From: Brotonthovivens ammoniilytica
GTDB lineage: Bacteria; Bacillota; Clostridia; Lachnospirales; Lachnospiraceae
Length of the DNA: 64,000 bases
NCBI RefSeq assembly: GCF_025566885.1
Contig: NZ_JAOQJQ010000006.1
Span: 1-64,000 of the forward strand
Direction of reading: 5' to 3'
Part shown: positions 15,429-24,536 of the stretch, in pieces
Layout of the letters: each line of letters starts with the position of its first letter
Numbering within the stretch: position 1 is the stretch's first letter
Program-made: the position numbers and the translations under genes
Notes under the pieces: generated by a model
Databases searched by the model: none
Seen by the model: the letters and a program-made list of their open reading frames with translations, nothing else
What the model was told of the DNA's origin: nothing

Positions 15429-18005
15429 TCATTCATTTTGTCCGTCATGGCTGTGTCCCTCTGACTGCCCTTGATTATCCTTATTGTCTCTTAAATTCGG
15501 GAATATTTTATCCAGAATACCTTCTTCCTGTGTATCTTCTGTGTGAACGTCACAAGTATCCTCCGGCAGAATCTGAGCCTGTGTATCCTCCGGTACTTTT
15601 CCTTCTGCATCTTTTTTAATAAACACACCGTCCTGCTTGCTTTCATCCGGGCAGTAATCTCCCGCCAGAAGTCCGGAGTCTTTACAAATCGTAGCCTCCA
15701 CATGCAGATCACAGGTCTCCTCCGGCTCACTTCCCTTTGCAAAATATTCTGTATAGACATCATCGCAAATTCCAGGGAGCGGAAGCAGCCCGGATGTTTT
15801 ACAAATAGAAACTTTGACAATGCCCTTTGGCACAGAAAATCCGGTATTCTGTTTCCCTGCATGAATGCGCTGCATAATATCCTTCCAGATCAATTTTGAA
15901 TATCTGGTAGAAGTAAGACTTGTATTATCATCATTTCCTCCCCATACAACACAGGTATAATAAGGAGAAAATCCGGCCAGCCAGGTATCTCTGTTATCGT
16001 TTGTAGTACCTGTTTTGGCAGCAATTGTCATTCCGCTGAAATTAGCCGCAACTCCGGTACCGGATTTTAAAACATCCTGCATAGCAGATGTCAACAGAAA
16101 TGCTGTACTCTCTTCGATCACTGAACGGGTTTGAGGCTCATTTTCTAAAAGAACATTCCCGTCACGATCCAGTACCTTCGTATATAATATGGGCTCTGTA
16201 TAGGTTCCACTGTTAGCTACTGCTGCAAAAGCTGCCGCAAGCTCAATATTTTTCACTCCGTACTGAAGTCCTCCCAGAGCCATAGGCTGTCCCACATCAT
16301 CCGTTGTAAGATCATCAAAACCAAATTTTTTCAGATATTCGTATCCCTTCTCCGGGGTAATATCTGTCAAAGTCTTAACTGCAACTACATTCACAGACTG
16401 TGCGATTGCAGAACGGATGGTAATATACCCCTGATATCTGCGGTTGGCATTTTTTACCTCTTTACCATTCTGATAACGATACGGTTCGTCTAAAACAGTT
16501 GTTCCAAGAGTATACTTGCCGGACTCTAGCGCCGGGGCGTATGTGGACAGAATTTTAAATGTAGAGCCCGGCTGCCGGCGTACGCCTGTGGCACGGTTTA
16601 AAGTCTGACTGCCGGACTTTTCACCCCTTCCGCCTACAATCGCCTGTACCGTTCCGGTATGCTGGTCCATCACAGTGACCGAAACCTGCGGTTCCGGCGT
16701 AAAGGTAATATTTTCACCGATAATACTGCCGCCTTCTTTCAGCATTTCTTCCCGGTAATCATCAACAGCCGCCTGGGCTTCTTTTTCGGAATCATAGTTA
16801 ATGCTGAAATTATTATTTCCGGTTTTTTTCCGATAGAAACTTAACATTGTCTGGTCACTGTAATTTTCAACAGTTCCGTCTTCCCTCTCAATACTAAGCG
16901 CATAGGAGAAAGAAATCTTTGACTTTCCTGAATAATTACTGCTGCTGTTTGCTTCCTCGTCACATATTTTCTGTATCTTGGAATCCTGAGTGGAGTATAC
17001 CGTCAGTCCTCCGCTGTATAATTCCTTATATGCCTGTGATTCTGTATATCCGGCCTCCTGAAGGTCTTCGATCAGCTGTTTTGTCAGAGCATCTACAAAA
17101 TAGGAAGTTACATTGCTGCTCTCCTGTGTTTTCGTATTATATTTCTCAATTCTCTCATATACATCATCTTTCAGAGCCTCATCATGCTGTTCCTGCGAAA
17201 TATAGCCCTGGTCTAACATATTGTCTAACACTTTCTGACGACGTTTTGCGTTATCCTCCGGGCTGGTAATGGGATTGTATTTTGATGGATTCTGAGTAAT
17301 TGCTGCTAAAACGGCACATTCCGACAAATTCAGATCAGAAACATCCTTTCCAAAATACCGTTTAGACGCCGCCTGCACTCCAAGAGTATTTTGTCCCAGA
17401 TTAATGGTATTCAGATAATTCTCCATAATCCATTCTTTGGACACCTTTTTCTCAAGCTCTAAAGCCAAATACTGTTCCTGAAGCTTACGAACAACCCGTT
17501 CTGCCTTACCCTCGCTGGTCCAGCCGTCAAAGACATTATTTTTCAAAAGCTGCTGTGTCAGTGTACTGGCACCTTCTGAAAAACTTCCGGTAGTCAATCC
17601 CTTTACACCTGCTCTTAAAATTCCCTTTACATCAATTCCGTGATGGTCATAAAACCGCGCATCCTCAATGGCTACAAATGCATGCTGAAGATCCTCTGGT
17701 ATTTCATCCAGCACCGCATACACACGATTTGAGCCGGAAGCCACAAGCTCTGCCGTTACTTCACCATCGGTATCCAGCACGGTAGTCATATATCCGGTGG
17801 GAGCAGCATCAATCGCTTCGATCTCAGGCGCAGAATCAATTACACCTTTTACAAAATATGCTCCGGCGCAGACAGTGGCTGCTGCTGCCAGCAAGAACAA
17901 AATCAGCACGATCTTAATGCACAAAACCCCTGCTCTTTTTTTATTCATATTGCCTTTAGAAAACTCTTTCTCTCTTCTTCCGGCACCCTTCTTTCCATAA
18001 TTCAT
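15429..18005 (-). CDS. Class A penicillin-binding protein (PBP1A type)
   Basis: This is an 858-residue bifunctional peptidoglycan synthase. A basic cytoplasmic tail and one TM (about 27-52) precede a GT51 glycosyltransferase domain (about 80-250). That domain has the catalytic Glu in VAIEDARFYDHHGID and a second motif GASTLTQQLLKN. The transpeptidase domain has SxxK STFK, SxN SVN and the KTGT box (AAKTGTTNDNRDTWLAGF). The C-terminal 150 residues form a Cys-containing, Asp/Glu-rich tail (CKDSGLLAGDYCPDE and similar), common in clostridial PBP1A. It builds glycan strands and cross-links them outside the membrane. A GGAGG site supports the start. Confidence 0.95.
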   Translation of the reverse strand: MNYGKKGAGRREKEFSKGNMNKKRAGVLCIKIVLILFLLAAAATVCAGAYFVKGVIDSAPEIEAIDAAPTGYMTTVLDTDGEVTAELVASGSNRVYAVLDEIPEDLQHAFVAIEDARFYDHHGIDVKGILRAGVKGLTTGSFSEGASTLTQQLLKNNVFDGWTSEGKAERVVRKLQEQYLALELEKKVSKEWIMENYLNTINLGQNTLGVQAASKRYFGKDVSDLNLSECAVLAAITQNPSKYNPITSPEDNAKRRQKVLDNMLDQGYISQEQHDEALKDDVYERIEKYNTKTQESSNVTSYFVDALTKQLIEDLQEAGYTESQAYKELYSGGLTVYSTQDSKIQKICDEEANSSSNYSGKSKISFSYALSIEREDGTVENYSDQTMLSFYRKKTGNNNFSINYDSEKEAQAAVDDYREEMLKEGGSIIGENITFTPEPQVSVTVMDQHTGTVQAIVGGRGEKSGSQTLNRATGVRRQPGSTFKILSTYAPALESGKYTLGTTVLDEPYRYQNGKEVKNANRRYQGYITIRSAIAQSVNVVAVKTLTDITPEKGYEYLKKFGFDDLTTDDVGQPMALGGLQYGVKNIELAAAFAAVANSGTYTEPILYTKVLDRDGNVLLENEPQTRSVIEESTAFLLTSAMQDVLKSGTGVAANFSGMTIAAKTGTTNDNRDTWLAGFSPYYTCVVWGGNDDNTSLTSTRYSKLIWKDIMQRIHAGKQNTGFSVPKGIVKVSICKTSGLLPLPGICDDVYTEYFAKGSEPEETCDLHVEATICKDSGLLAGDYCPDESKQDGVFIKKDAEGKVPEDTQAQILPEDTCDVHTEDTQEEGILDKIFPNLRDNKDNQGQSEGHSHDGQNE

Positions 18006-18212
18006 GAATGTTCCTCCATTGTATAAGCTCCCATATTAGTTACATATTATACCATTTCTTCTCCACAAAAGAAACTTTTATCACTAGTTTTCCTCATATG
18101 TACCAAAAACTTACATAATCCTCCATACTTTTAAAATCAATATGGTATAATAACAGCAGATACACTGCAGATGACATCTGCCATCTGATTCCATTATGAA
18201 AAGGACTAATTT

Positions 18213-18875
18213 ATGACTGATTATTTATTTATTTACAAAGGCGGGCAGGACGAAATTGAGGAAAAAAAGTCCCGTTTTATTGCACACATTGAGCCTATAG
18301 CAACAGAACAGGACGCTCTTGACTTCATTGCCCGCACAAAAAAGCAATATTGGGATGCCCGTCATAACTGCTTTGCCTATGTACTAGGTTCTAACCATGA
18401 ACTGCAAAGATGCAGCGATGACGGAGAGCCGGGGGGCACCGCCGGACGTCCTATGCTGGATGTGCTTCTTAAAGAAAACATCCACAACTGCGCTGCTGTG
18501 GTCACCAGATATTTCGGCGGAACGCTCCTTGGTACCGGAGGACTTGTCCGGGCGTACCAAAAGTCCCTGCAAGCAGGACTTTCTAACTGTATCATACTAA
18601 CACGTTCAAAAGGTACAAAGCTACATCTTTACACTGATTATACGGGTCTTGGAAAAATTCAATATCTTCTGGCAAAAGAAGGGATTCCCACCCTGGACAG
18701 CAATTATACCCACCAGGTGGAGATGACCATATTGATACCGTCACATCAGCTGGAACATATAAAAACACAAATTATTGAGTGTACCAATGGCAGTGCCGTA
18801 CTGGAGCTTTCGGATACAGTTTCCTTTGCTGTATATGAAGGAAATATTCTTATTTTAGATGAAATTTCTTCATAA
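18213..18875 (+). CDS. YigZ/IMPACT-family protein
   Basis: This 220-residue protein has the UPF0029 N-terminal domain with the family signature region EEKKSRFIAHIEPIATEQDA. The conserved middle reads DDGEPGGTAGRPML, AVVTRYFGGTLLGTGGLVRAY. A C-terminal ferredoxin-like DUF1949 domain follows (about 140-205). The YigZ/IMPACT family has been linked to ribosome and translation control, but the exact bacterial role is not settled. It is a lone gene, divergent from the PBP1A gene and upstream of the tRNA. Confidence 0.93.
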   Translation: MTDYLFIYKGGQDEIEEKKSRFIAHIEPIATEQDALDFIARTKKQYWDARHNCFAYVLGSNHELQRCSDDGEPGGTAGRPMLDVLLKENIHNCAAVVTRYFGGTLLGTGGLVRAYQKSLQAGLSNCIILTRSKGTKLHLYTDYTGLGKIQYLLAKEGIPTLDSNYTHQVEMTILIPSHQLEHIKTQIIECTNGSAVLELSDTVSFAVYEGNILILDEISS

Positions 18876-18960
18876 TTATTTGTTTCGCAGCCCCTTTTCC
18901 GGTTTTAAAATGACCGGGATTTACTCACAGGAATTTTTTTCAAAAAAATAAAAAAAGTAC

Positions 18961-18989
18961 TTGCTTTTCTCAAATGTATCAGATATAAT
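18961..18989 (+). promoter_or_regulatory. tRNA-Gln promoter
   Basis: TTGCTT (18961-18966), a 17-nt spacer and a perfect TATAAT (18984-18989) place the start of transcription about 12 nt before the tRNA. Confidence 0.8.
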
Positions 18990-19007
18990 AGTCTTCGTTG
19001 AGAACAA

Positions 19008-19079
19008 AGGGCTATCGCCAAATGGTAAGGCAACGGACTCTGACTCCGTCATTTCAAGGTTCGAATCCTTGTAGCCCTG
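19008..19079 (+). tRNA. tRNA-Gln (anticodon CUG)
   Basis: This 72-nt cloverleaf has acceptor AGGGCTA paired with TAGCCCT, discriminator G, and a D arm containing GGTAAGGC. The anticodon arm ACGGA-CTCTGAC-TCCGT has anticodon CTG. The T arm has the conserved GGTTCGAATCC. CCA is not encoded. The CAG-reading isoacceptor is transcribed alone from its own promoter and ends in a strong terminator. Confidence 0.96.
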
Positions 19080-19085
19080 TTGAGG

Positions 19086-19112
19086 AAAGCACCATTTTTA
19101 TGGTGCTTTTTT
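19086..19112 (+). terminator. tRNA-Gln terminator
   Basis: The stem AAAGCACCAT/ATGGTGCTTT with a 4-nt loop ends in a run of T's that continues into repeat copy B. Confidence 0.88.
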
Positions 19113-19268
19113 GCTCTATAGAAAATACTGTATTGTGATAAAGCTGAACAGTACCGATTCCTATAGAGCAAAAAAACGCTCCGCTATGGATCCCACTGCG
19201 GCGGAATAGAATCATGTCGCAAAAGCGACCCGCCGCAGGCGGAGAATGTGCTTTGCACATTCTTTTTT
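19107..19268 (-). repeat. Composite multi-hairpin repeat, copy B
   Basis: This is a full-length copy, about 162 bp, on the minus strand. In order it has GAATGTGC/GCACATTC (19244-19262), CCGCCTGCGGCGG, GTCGC-TTTT-GCGAC (19216-19229) and a TTCCGCCGCAGTG..AGCGGAGCG region. A T7 run and the 57-bp module (19113-19169) follow. It matches copy C at 54797-54960 closely outside the first hairpin. It lies between the tRNA terminator and the thioesterase gene and makes up the false N-terminal extension of that gene's open frame. Confidence 0.9.
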
Positions 19269-19297
19269 ATTTTTTATCTTTACCAGGAGATATGATT

Positions 19298-20005
19298 ATG
19301 TATAGTTTTAAAAGCAGGGTCCGCTTCAGCGAAGTGGACGCAAAACAAAATTTGACTCTTTATTCCATTTTAAATTATTTTCAGGACTGCAGTATTTTTC
19401 ATTCTGAATACATTCAGGCAGGCATTGACCACCTTACCAGTGAGGGACATGCATGGATTTTGTCTTCCTGGCAGGTAATCGCAGACCACTGCCCTTCACT
19501 GGGAGACGAGATTGAGGTCAGTACCTGGGCCTATGGTTTTCGAGGATTTTACGGGTATCGTAATTTTAAAATTGAAGACCAGGAGGGCCGCATTGCAGCC
19601 TGTGCTAACACAATCTGGACATTTATGGACCTGAATACAAAATCCCCCGTCCGCATTCCAAAACATATTCAGGATGCCTATGGATTTGAGCCGCAGCTGC
19701 CTATGGAAAACGCCCCAAGAAAAATACGGCTTCCCCAAAACGGAATTCCATGCAAACCACTTACGGTCCACAAGTTCCAGATTGACACGAACCATCACAT
19801 GAACAATGCCCAATATGTGCTGATGGCCCAGGAATATCTGCCGGAGCAGTCCATAATTACCCAGATGCGGGCGGATTACCGCAAATCCGCAGTGCTGAAC
19901 GATATGATCTATCCGGTTGTTACACATACAAATCTGCAGACAACCGTCGCTCTCAACGATTCCGACGGTTCTCCATATGCAATTATTGAATTTAACAGGA
20001 GGTAA
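19298..20005 (+). CDS. Acyl-ACP thioesterase (FatA/FatB family)
   Basis: The product is 235 residues from the ATG at 19298, which has AGGAG 8 nt upstream. The open frame extends to 19214, but that part is repeat B. Two hotdog halves are visible. The first (about 1-130) has FSEVDAKQNLTLYSILNYFQD and EGHAWILSSWQV. The second (about 150-230) has FQIDTNHHMNNAQYV with the Asn-His pair expected for thioesterase chemistry. These enzymes release fatty acids from acyl carrier protein. It starts a three-gene operon with cvfB and ridA, whose start codons follow within 1 and 15 bp. Confidence 0.9.
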   Translation: MYSFKSRVRFSEVDAKQNLTLYSILNYFQDCSIFHSEYIQAGIDHLTSEGHAWILSSWQVIADHCPSLGDEIEVSTWAYGFRGFYGYRNFKIEDQEGRIAACANTIWTFMDLNTKSPVRIPKHIQDAYGFEPQLPMENAPRKIRLPQNGIPCKPLTVHKFQIDTNHHMNNAQYVLMAQEYLPEQSIITQMRADYRKSAVLNDMIYPVVTHTNLQTTVALNDSDGSPYAIIEFNRR

Positions 20006-20006
20006 C

Positions 20007-20849
20007 ATGTTACACTTAGGAGAAAAACAATCACTGACCGTGGTAAAAACCGTGGACTTTGGTATCTATCTGGCAGAAAACCAGGAAAGCCAGGAACGGG
20101 TGCTTCTTCCAAAGAAGCAGGTACCGGAAGGAATTAAGCTCCACGATACCATTGAAGTCTTTTTATACAAGGATTCCAAAGACAGACTTATCGCTACTAC
20201 CGCAGAGCCCGCTCTGCTTTTAAATGAATTTGCCGTTCTGACGGTCTCACAGGTAAGCCATATCGGCGCTTTCCTAAACTGGGGACTGGAAAAAGATCTG
20301 TTTCTTCCTTATAAAGAACAGCTGGCCAAAGTAAAGGAAGGCGATCAGGTACTAGTAACTCTTTATATTGATAAAAGCCGCCGCCTGTGTGCTTCTATGC
20401 GGGGACTTTATCATTTACTAAAAACAGATTCCCCATACCAAAAAGGGGATCTGGTACAGGGACGCGTCTATGAATTTAGTGATAACTTCGGCGCCTTTAT
20501 AGCTGTGGATGACTGCTATTCCGCCAGAATTCCGTCTCATGAAGATCATACTGCCATTCATATCGGACAGATGATCGAAGCCAAAGTTACCAATGTAAAA
20601 CCCGACGGAAAACTAGACCTTACACTCCGGGAAAAGGCCCATATTCAGATGGATAAAGATGCCCAGCGTATTTTAAATATCATTGATCAGTATGCCGGTG
20701 TTCTTCCTTTCAATGATAAAGCTTCACCGGAGATCATTCAGCGGGAAACACAGCTGAGCAAAAATGCATTCAAGCGGGCCGTGGGACGGCTTTACAAAGA
20801 ACGGAAAATTATAATTACAGAAAAAAGCATCCGCAGAATTGACAAGTAA
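20007..20849 (+). CDS. CvfB-type S1 RNA-binding protein
   Basis: The product is 280 residues from the ATG at 20007, which follows AGGAGGTAAC. The open frame extends 90 nt upstream into the thioesterase gene, but this start is clear. It has several OB/S1-like domains: LTVVKTVDFGIYLAE near residue 10, VSQVSHIGAFLNWGLEKDLFLP in the middle, and GRVYEFSDNFGAFIAVDD. A C-terminal winged helix follows (about 225-280, AFKRAVGRLYKERKI). CvfB proteins bind RNA and affect virulence-gene expression in staphylococci; the role here is unknown. It starts 1 nt after the thioesterase stop. Confidence 0.88.
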   Translation: MLHLGEKQSLTVVKTVDFGIYLAENQESQERVLLPKKQVPEGIKLHDTIEVFLYKDSKDRLIATTAEPALLLNEFAVLTVSQVSHIGAFLNWGLEKDLFLPYKEQLAKVKEGDQVLVTLYIDKSRRLCASMRGLYHLLKTDSPYQKGDLVQGRVYEFSDNFGAFIAVDDCYSARIPSHEDHTAIHIGQMIEAKVTNVKPDGKLDLTLREKAHIQMDKDAQRILNIIDQYAGVLPFNDKASPEIIQRETQLSKNAFKRAVGRLYKERKIIITEKSIRRIDK

Positions 20850-20864
20850 AGGAGAATTGCTATT

Positions 20865-21239
20865 ATGAAAAAAGTAATTACAGCCAACAATGCGCCGGCC
20901 GCCATCGGGCCTTATTCCCAGGCTATTAAAACAGATACCCTGATCTATACCTCAGGCATTATTCCTGTAGTTCCTGAAACAGGATTTATTCCGGAGGGAA
21001 GCAGGGCACAGGCAGAACTTGCCTTTCAGAATCTGTCAAATCTTTTAGAGGCTTCCGGCAGCAGTATGGAAAAAGTCATAAAAACAACTGTTTTTATTAA
21101 AAAAATGGACGATTTTGGGGACATTAACCAGATTTACAGTAAATTTTTCCCGGAACCATATCCCGCAAGGAGTTGTGTTGAGGTGGCGCGCCTTCCCAAA
21201 GACGTCCTCCTGGAAATAGAAGCAATTGCAGAAAAGTAA
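20865..21239 (+). CDS. ridA: RidA family enamine/imine deaminase
   Basis: The 124-residue length is typical of RidA (YjgF/YER057c/UK114). It has NAPAAIGPYSQAI at the start, the conserved ARSCVEVARLPKDVLLEIEAIA at the end, and the key Arg in that block that binds the substrate carboxylate. RidA hydrolyses reactive 2-aminoacrylate and related enamines made by PLP enzymes. It is the last gene of the operon, 15 bp after cvfB. Confidence 0.95.
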   Translation: MKKVITANNAPAAIGPYSQAIKTDTLIYTSGIIPVVPETGFIPEGSRAQAELAFQNLSNLLEASGSSMEKVIKTTVFIKKMDDFGDINQIYSKFFPEPYPARSCVEVARLPKDVLLEIEAIAEK

Positions 21240-21303
21240 ATCATTTTTAGAAACTGCAAAACCCAAGGAACAACCAGAGTCATTTAATTTTCGCAGTATT
21301 ATG

Positions 21304-21341
21304 AAAGGGCAGCGTGACCAAAACAAGTCGCGCTGCCCTTT
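21304..21341. terminator. Bidirectional terminator between ridA and glnN
   Basis: AAAGGGCAGCG and CGCTGCCCTTT pair over 11 bp around a 16-nt loop. Both neighbouring genes end here (convergent). Confidence 0.82.
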
Positions 21342-21347
21342 ATCTGT

Positions 21348-23462
21348 TTACACTTCAAATATAAGATCACTGTAAGAAGGCATAGGCCACATTTCTTTAT
21401 CTACCAGCATTTCCAGCTTGTCAATAGGGGTTCTGAGTTCCTCCATGGCTTTCATAACCGTATTCCTGTAAAACTCTGCCTGTGCTTTTCCTTCACACAT
21501 AGGGCATCCCTTTTCTACCGCATCTTCTAGTTTCGTCAATGCGCTTTTAGAAGCGGAAAGCAATGCCGAACATTCTGTCAGCAGCTGGGTCTGACAGCTG
21601 ATATCCGCATCGCAGGCAGCTTTCACCGCATTGATGGAATTAGCCAGAGAAGTAATATATTTGATTACTGCCGGAATAATATGTTTGCTTGCAATATCAA
21701 TCATTGCCCTGGCTTCAATATTAATCTCTTTTGCATAGGTTTCATACAAAATCTCCGCACGAGATTCCAGCTCTGTCCTGGTAAACACGCCAAACTTCTC
21801 AAACAGTTTCACTGCTTTCTCTGTAATCAGCGCCGGAATTGCATCCACCATAGATTTGATATTCGGAAGCCCTCTGTGCTCGGCCTCTTTCACCCATTCT
21901 TCAGAATAACCATTGCCGTTAAAAATAATTCTCTGATGTTCGGAGAAATAACGTTTGATCAGATTATGTACCGCACTATTAAAGTCCTCTGCCTTCTCCA
22001 GCTCATCGCAGGCTTCTGAAAATGCTTCTGCTACAATGGTATTCAGCACAACATTGGCAGCAGAAACCGAATCCTGAGCCCCAACCATACGAAACTCAAA
22101 CTTATTTCCTGTAAAGGCAAAAGGCGATGTACGATTACGGTCTGTGGCATCTTTTTCAAAATCAGGCAGGGTCTTAACACCGGTTGTCAGCATGCCGCCC
22201 TCCAGAGAATGTGTGGCCGTCCCTGTTGATAAAAGCTGTGCCACTACATCCTGAAGCTGCTCTCCTAAAAATACGGAAATAATTGCAGGAGGTGCCTCAT
22301 TAGCTCCCAGTCTGTGGTCATTTCCAACATCTGCGGCCGATTCTCTTAACAGATCCGCATGAATATCTACCGCTTTTAAAATACATGCAAGAATCATCAG
22401 AAACTGAATATTCTGGTATGGAGACACTCCCGGATCTAAAAGATTCATTCCATCATCCGTCACAAGAGACCAGTTATTGTGTTTGCCGGAACCATTCACA
22501 CCCACAAAGGGCTTTTCATGAAGCAGACACTTTAGTCCGTGCTTTGCGGCAGTCTTTTTCAGCACTTCCATAATCAGCTGGTTATGGTCAATGGCTATAT
22601 TAGCCTCCTCATAAATAGGCGCCAGTTCATGCTGAGCCGGAGCTACTTCATTATGCTGTGTCTTGGCCGGCACGCCCAGTTTCCAAAGCTCTTCGTTTAC
22701 ATCTTTCATATATGCGGCAATTCTTGGGGGAATAGCACCGAAATAGTGATCGTCCATTTCCTGGCCCTTAGGAGGCATAACTCCAAACAGGGTACGTCCG
22801 GTGAAAATCAGATCCTTCCGTTTCATATATTTCTCTTTATCTACAATAAAATATTCCTGCTCCGCGCCCACCGAAGGGGTAATTCTCGTTGCAGTTTCAT
22901 TTCCAAACAAACGCAGCAGCCGAAGGCCCTGTTTATTAATGGCCTCCATGGACCGAAGCAGCGGCGTCTTCTGATCTAGAGCTTCTCCCGTATAAGAACA
23001 AAATGCAGTAGGGATACACAATGTAGCGCCTGCGGCATCATGACGCACAAAAGCAAAGGATGTACAATCCCATGCGGTATATCCCCTTGCCTCAAAGGTC
23101 GCCCGAAGTCCTCCAGAAGGGAAAGAAGACGCATCCGGCTCTCCTTTAATCAGCTCTTTACCGGAAAAACTCATTAATACTTTACCGTTTTCCATAGGAG
23201 ACGTAATAAAGGAATCATGTTTCTCAGCTGTCACTCCGGTCAGAGGCTGAAACCAGTGCGTATAATGAGTTGCACCCTGCTCGATTGCCCATTCCTTCAT
23301 CTCATGGGCAATGATATCGGCCATTTCAAGATCCAGTTCTCTGCCCTCTTTGATGGTCTTTTTCAATTTCTGATATACTTTTTTGGGAAGACGCTCCTGC
23401 ATCACAGTATCATTAAATACGTTTTCACCAAAAATATCAGCTGCATTGAAATACTCTTTCAT
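21348..23462 (-). CDS. glnN: Glutamine synthetase type III (GlnN)
   Basis: The 704-residue length and sequence fit GSIII rather than the 440-470-residue GSI. It has the N-terminal FNAADIFGENVFND block, FPSGGLRATFEARGYTAWD, the catalytic metal-binding region VGAEQEYF, NEVAPAQHELAPIYEEANIA, and KHNNWSLVTDDGMNLLDP. The enzyme makes glutamine from glutamate, ammonia and ATP, the main ammonium-assimilating step. It is a single gene with about 125 bp upstream; a TATAAT is visible near 23540 on the minus strand but no clear -35. Confidence 0.96.
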   Translation of the reverse strand: MKEYFNAADIFGENVFNDTVMQERLPKKVYQKLKKTIKEGRELDLEMADIIAHEMKEWAIEQGATHYTHWFQPLTGVTAEKHDSFITSPMENGKVLMSFSGKELIKGEPDASSFPSGGLRATFEARGYTAWDCTSFAFVRHDAAGATLCIPTAFCSYTGEALDQKTPLLRSMEAINKQGLRLLRLFGNETATRITPSVGAEQEYFIVDKEKYMKRKDLIFTGRTLFGVMPPKGQEMDDHYFGAIPPRIAAYMKDVNEELWKLGVPAKTQHNEVAPAQHELAPIYEEANIAIDHNQLIMEVLKKTAAKHGLKCLLHEKPFVGVNGSGKHNNWSLVTDDGMNLLDPGVSPYQNIQFLMILACILKAVDIHADLLRESAADVGNDHRLGANEAPPAIISVFLGEQLQDVVAQLLSTGTATHSLEGGMLTTGVKTLPDFEKDATDRNRTSPFAFTGNKFEFRMVGAQDSVSAANVVLNTIVAEAFSEACDELEKAEDFNSAVHNLIKRYFSEHQRIIFNGNGYSEEWVKEAEHRGLPNIKSMVDAIPALITEKAVKLFEKFGVFTRTELESRAEILYETYAKEINIEARAMIDIASKHIIPAVIKYITSLANSINAVKAACDADISCQTQLLTECSALLSASKSALTKLEDAVEKGCPMCEGKAQAEFYRNTVMKAMEELRTPIDKLEMLVDKEMWPMPSYSDLIFEV

Positions 23463-23588
23463 ATTACGTTCCCTCTCTTTTCCACTTTTCTAATCGTGTC
23501 CCCAGAATCTTAAACGGAGACGTATTCATCACAGGAAATTATATCTGTTTTTCTCAAAAAAATAAAGCTATACTTCCAACTGTTTTCA

Positions 23589-24524
23589 TCAATAAAACAC
23601 TCTGTATAAATCACTGTTTTCCATTTTACCCTTTACTTTCAGTTCCAGCGCCTTCTGTCTGTTAAAAATTTCAACCTGATGATGATTCCCCCCAAATTCC
23701 CCGTCCAGCGTCCAGGGAATCTCCTGAGAATCACACCGCAGAATCAGATGATCTGTTTTAAAAGAATAAATATACGGTGTCTCAATGGGCTTTGGCCGGA
23801 CCAGGTTCGTAAGAATTTCATTCAGCTGCAGAGGATTTTGAGGCATACGGATTAAATTCACTTCAAAAAGACCGTCGTCCAGCTTTACATCTCTTCCGGT
23901 CATATTTTTAATGCCTCCTACTGAAATGGAATTTGTAATCATTCCGTAAACAAATTCATCCCGGATCACCTGCTCCCCCACAGTTACTTCCATAACATAA
24001 GAAGGCACGTCCACCAGCCGTTTTGCACCCTCCAGCAGATATGCCCCATGTCCCAGAACGTTTTTCAGATTCTGGCTGGTCTGATAAGACACATCCGTAA
24101 ACAGGCCAAAGGCCGCAATATATACAAAATAGTCGTCGTTAAAAGTCCCGATATCACAGGAAAACAAAGGACCGTTTACTGCTATATCAGCAGCTTTCAG
24201 CATATTCTTGGGAATTTTTAGGGACTGAGCAAAATCATTTGTGGAACCGGACGGGATATACCCCACAGGAATCTTTACTTCCCTTGACATCATCCCGCTG
24301 ACCACCTCATCTAAAGTGCCGTCTCCTCCGCAGCAGATAACCAGATCATAGCTCCCGGCTTCTTCCGTTACAATATCCCTGGCATCGTTCTGTTTCTGGG
24401 TGGGATGCACAGTCACCTCATATCCGCTTTTTACAAAAATGTCCAGTATGTCCATGAGCCGGTTTTTAATCTGGCCCTTCCCTGATCTTGGATTGAAAAT
24501 AAACAGCAATTTTTTCTTTTCCAT
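23589..24524 (-). CDS. YegS/BmrU-type lipid (diacylglycerol) kinase family protein
   Basis: This 311-residue protein has the DAGK catalytic domain. It contains FIFNPRSGKG near the start, CCGGDGTLDEVVSGMM (the GGDG ATP loop) at about 65, and YIPSGSTNDFAQSL at about 90. Homologues phosphorylate diacylglycerol or related lipids at the membrane, for lipid recycling or teichoic acid turnover. It is encoded 12 bp after whiA and is the last gene of the ftsH-whiA run. Confidence 0.92.
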   Translation of the reverse strand: MEKKKLLFIFNPRSGKGQIKNRLMDILDIFVKSGYEVTVHPTQKQNDARDIVTEEAGSYDLVICCGGDGTLDEVVSGMMSREVKIPVGYIPSGSTNDFAQSLKIPKNMLKAADIAVNGPLFSCDIGTFNDDYFVYIAAFGLFTDVSYQTSQNLKNVLGHGAYLLEGAKRLVDVPSYVMEVTVGEQVIRDEFVYGMITNSISVGGIKNMTGRDVKLDDGLFEVNLIRMPQNPLQLNEILTNLVRPKPIETPYIYSFKTDHLILRCDSQEIPWTLDGEFGGNHHQVEIFNRQKALELKVKGKMENSDLYRVFY

Positions 24525-24536
24525 GTTTCTCGACCT

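Noticed and set aside
19214..19297. N-terminal extension of the thioesterase (MSQKRPAAGGE...)
   Set aside because: It is translated from repeat copy B. A similar false start occurs on the minus strand in copy C (54855) and in copy D; the ribosome site supports 19298.
13128..21345. Prophage or integrative element beside tRNA-Gln
   Set aside because: No integrase, phage gene or direct repeat of the tRNA end is seen; the genes around it are housekeeping.
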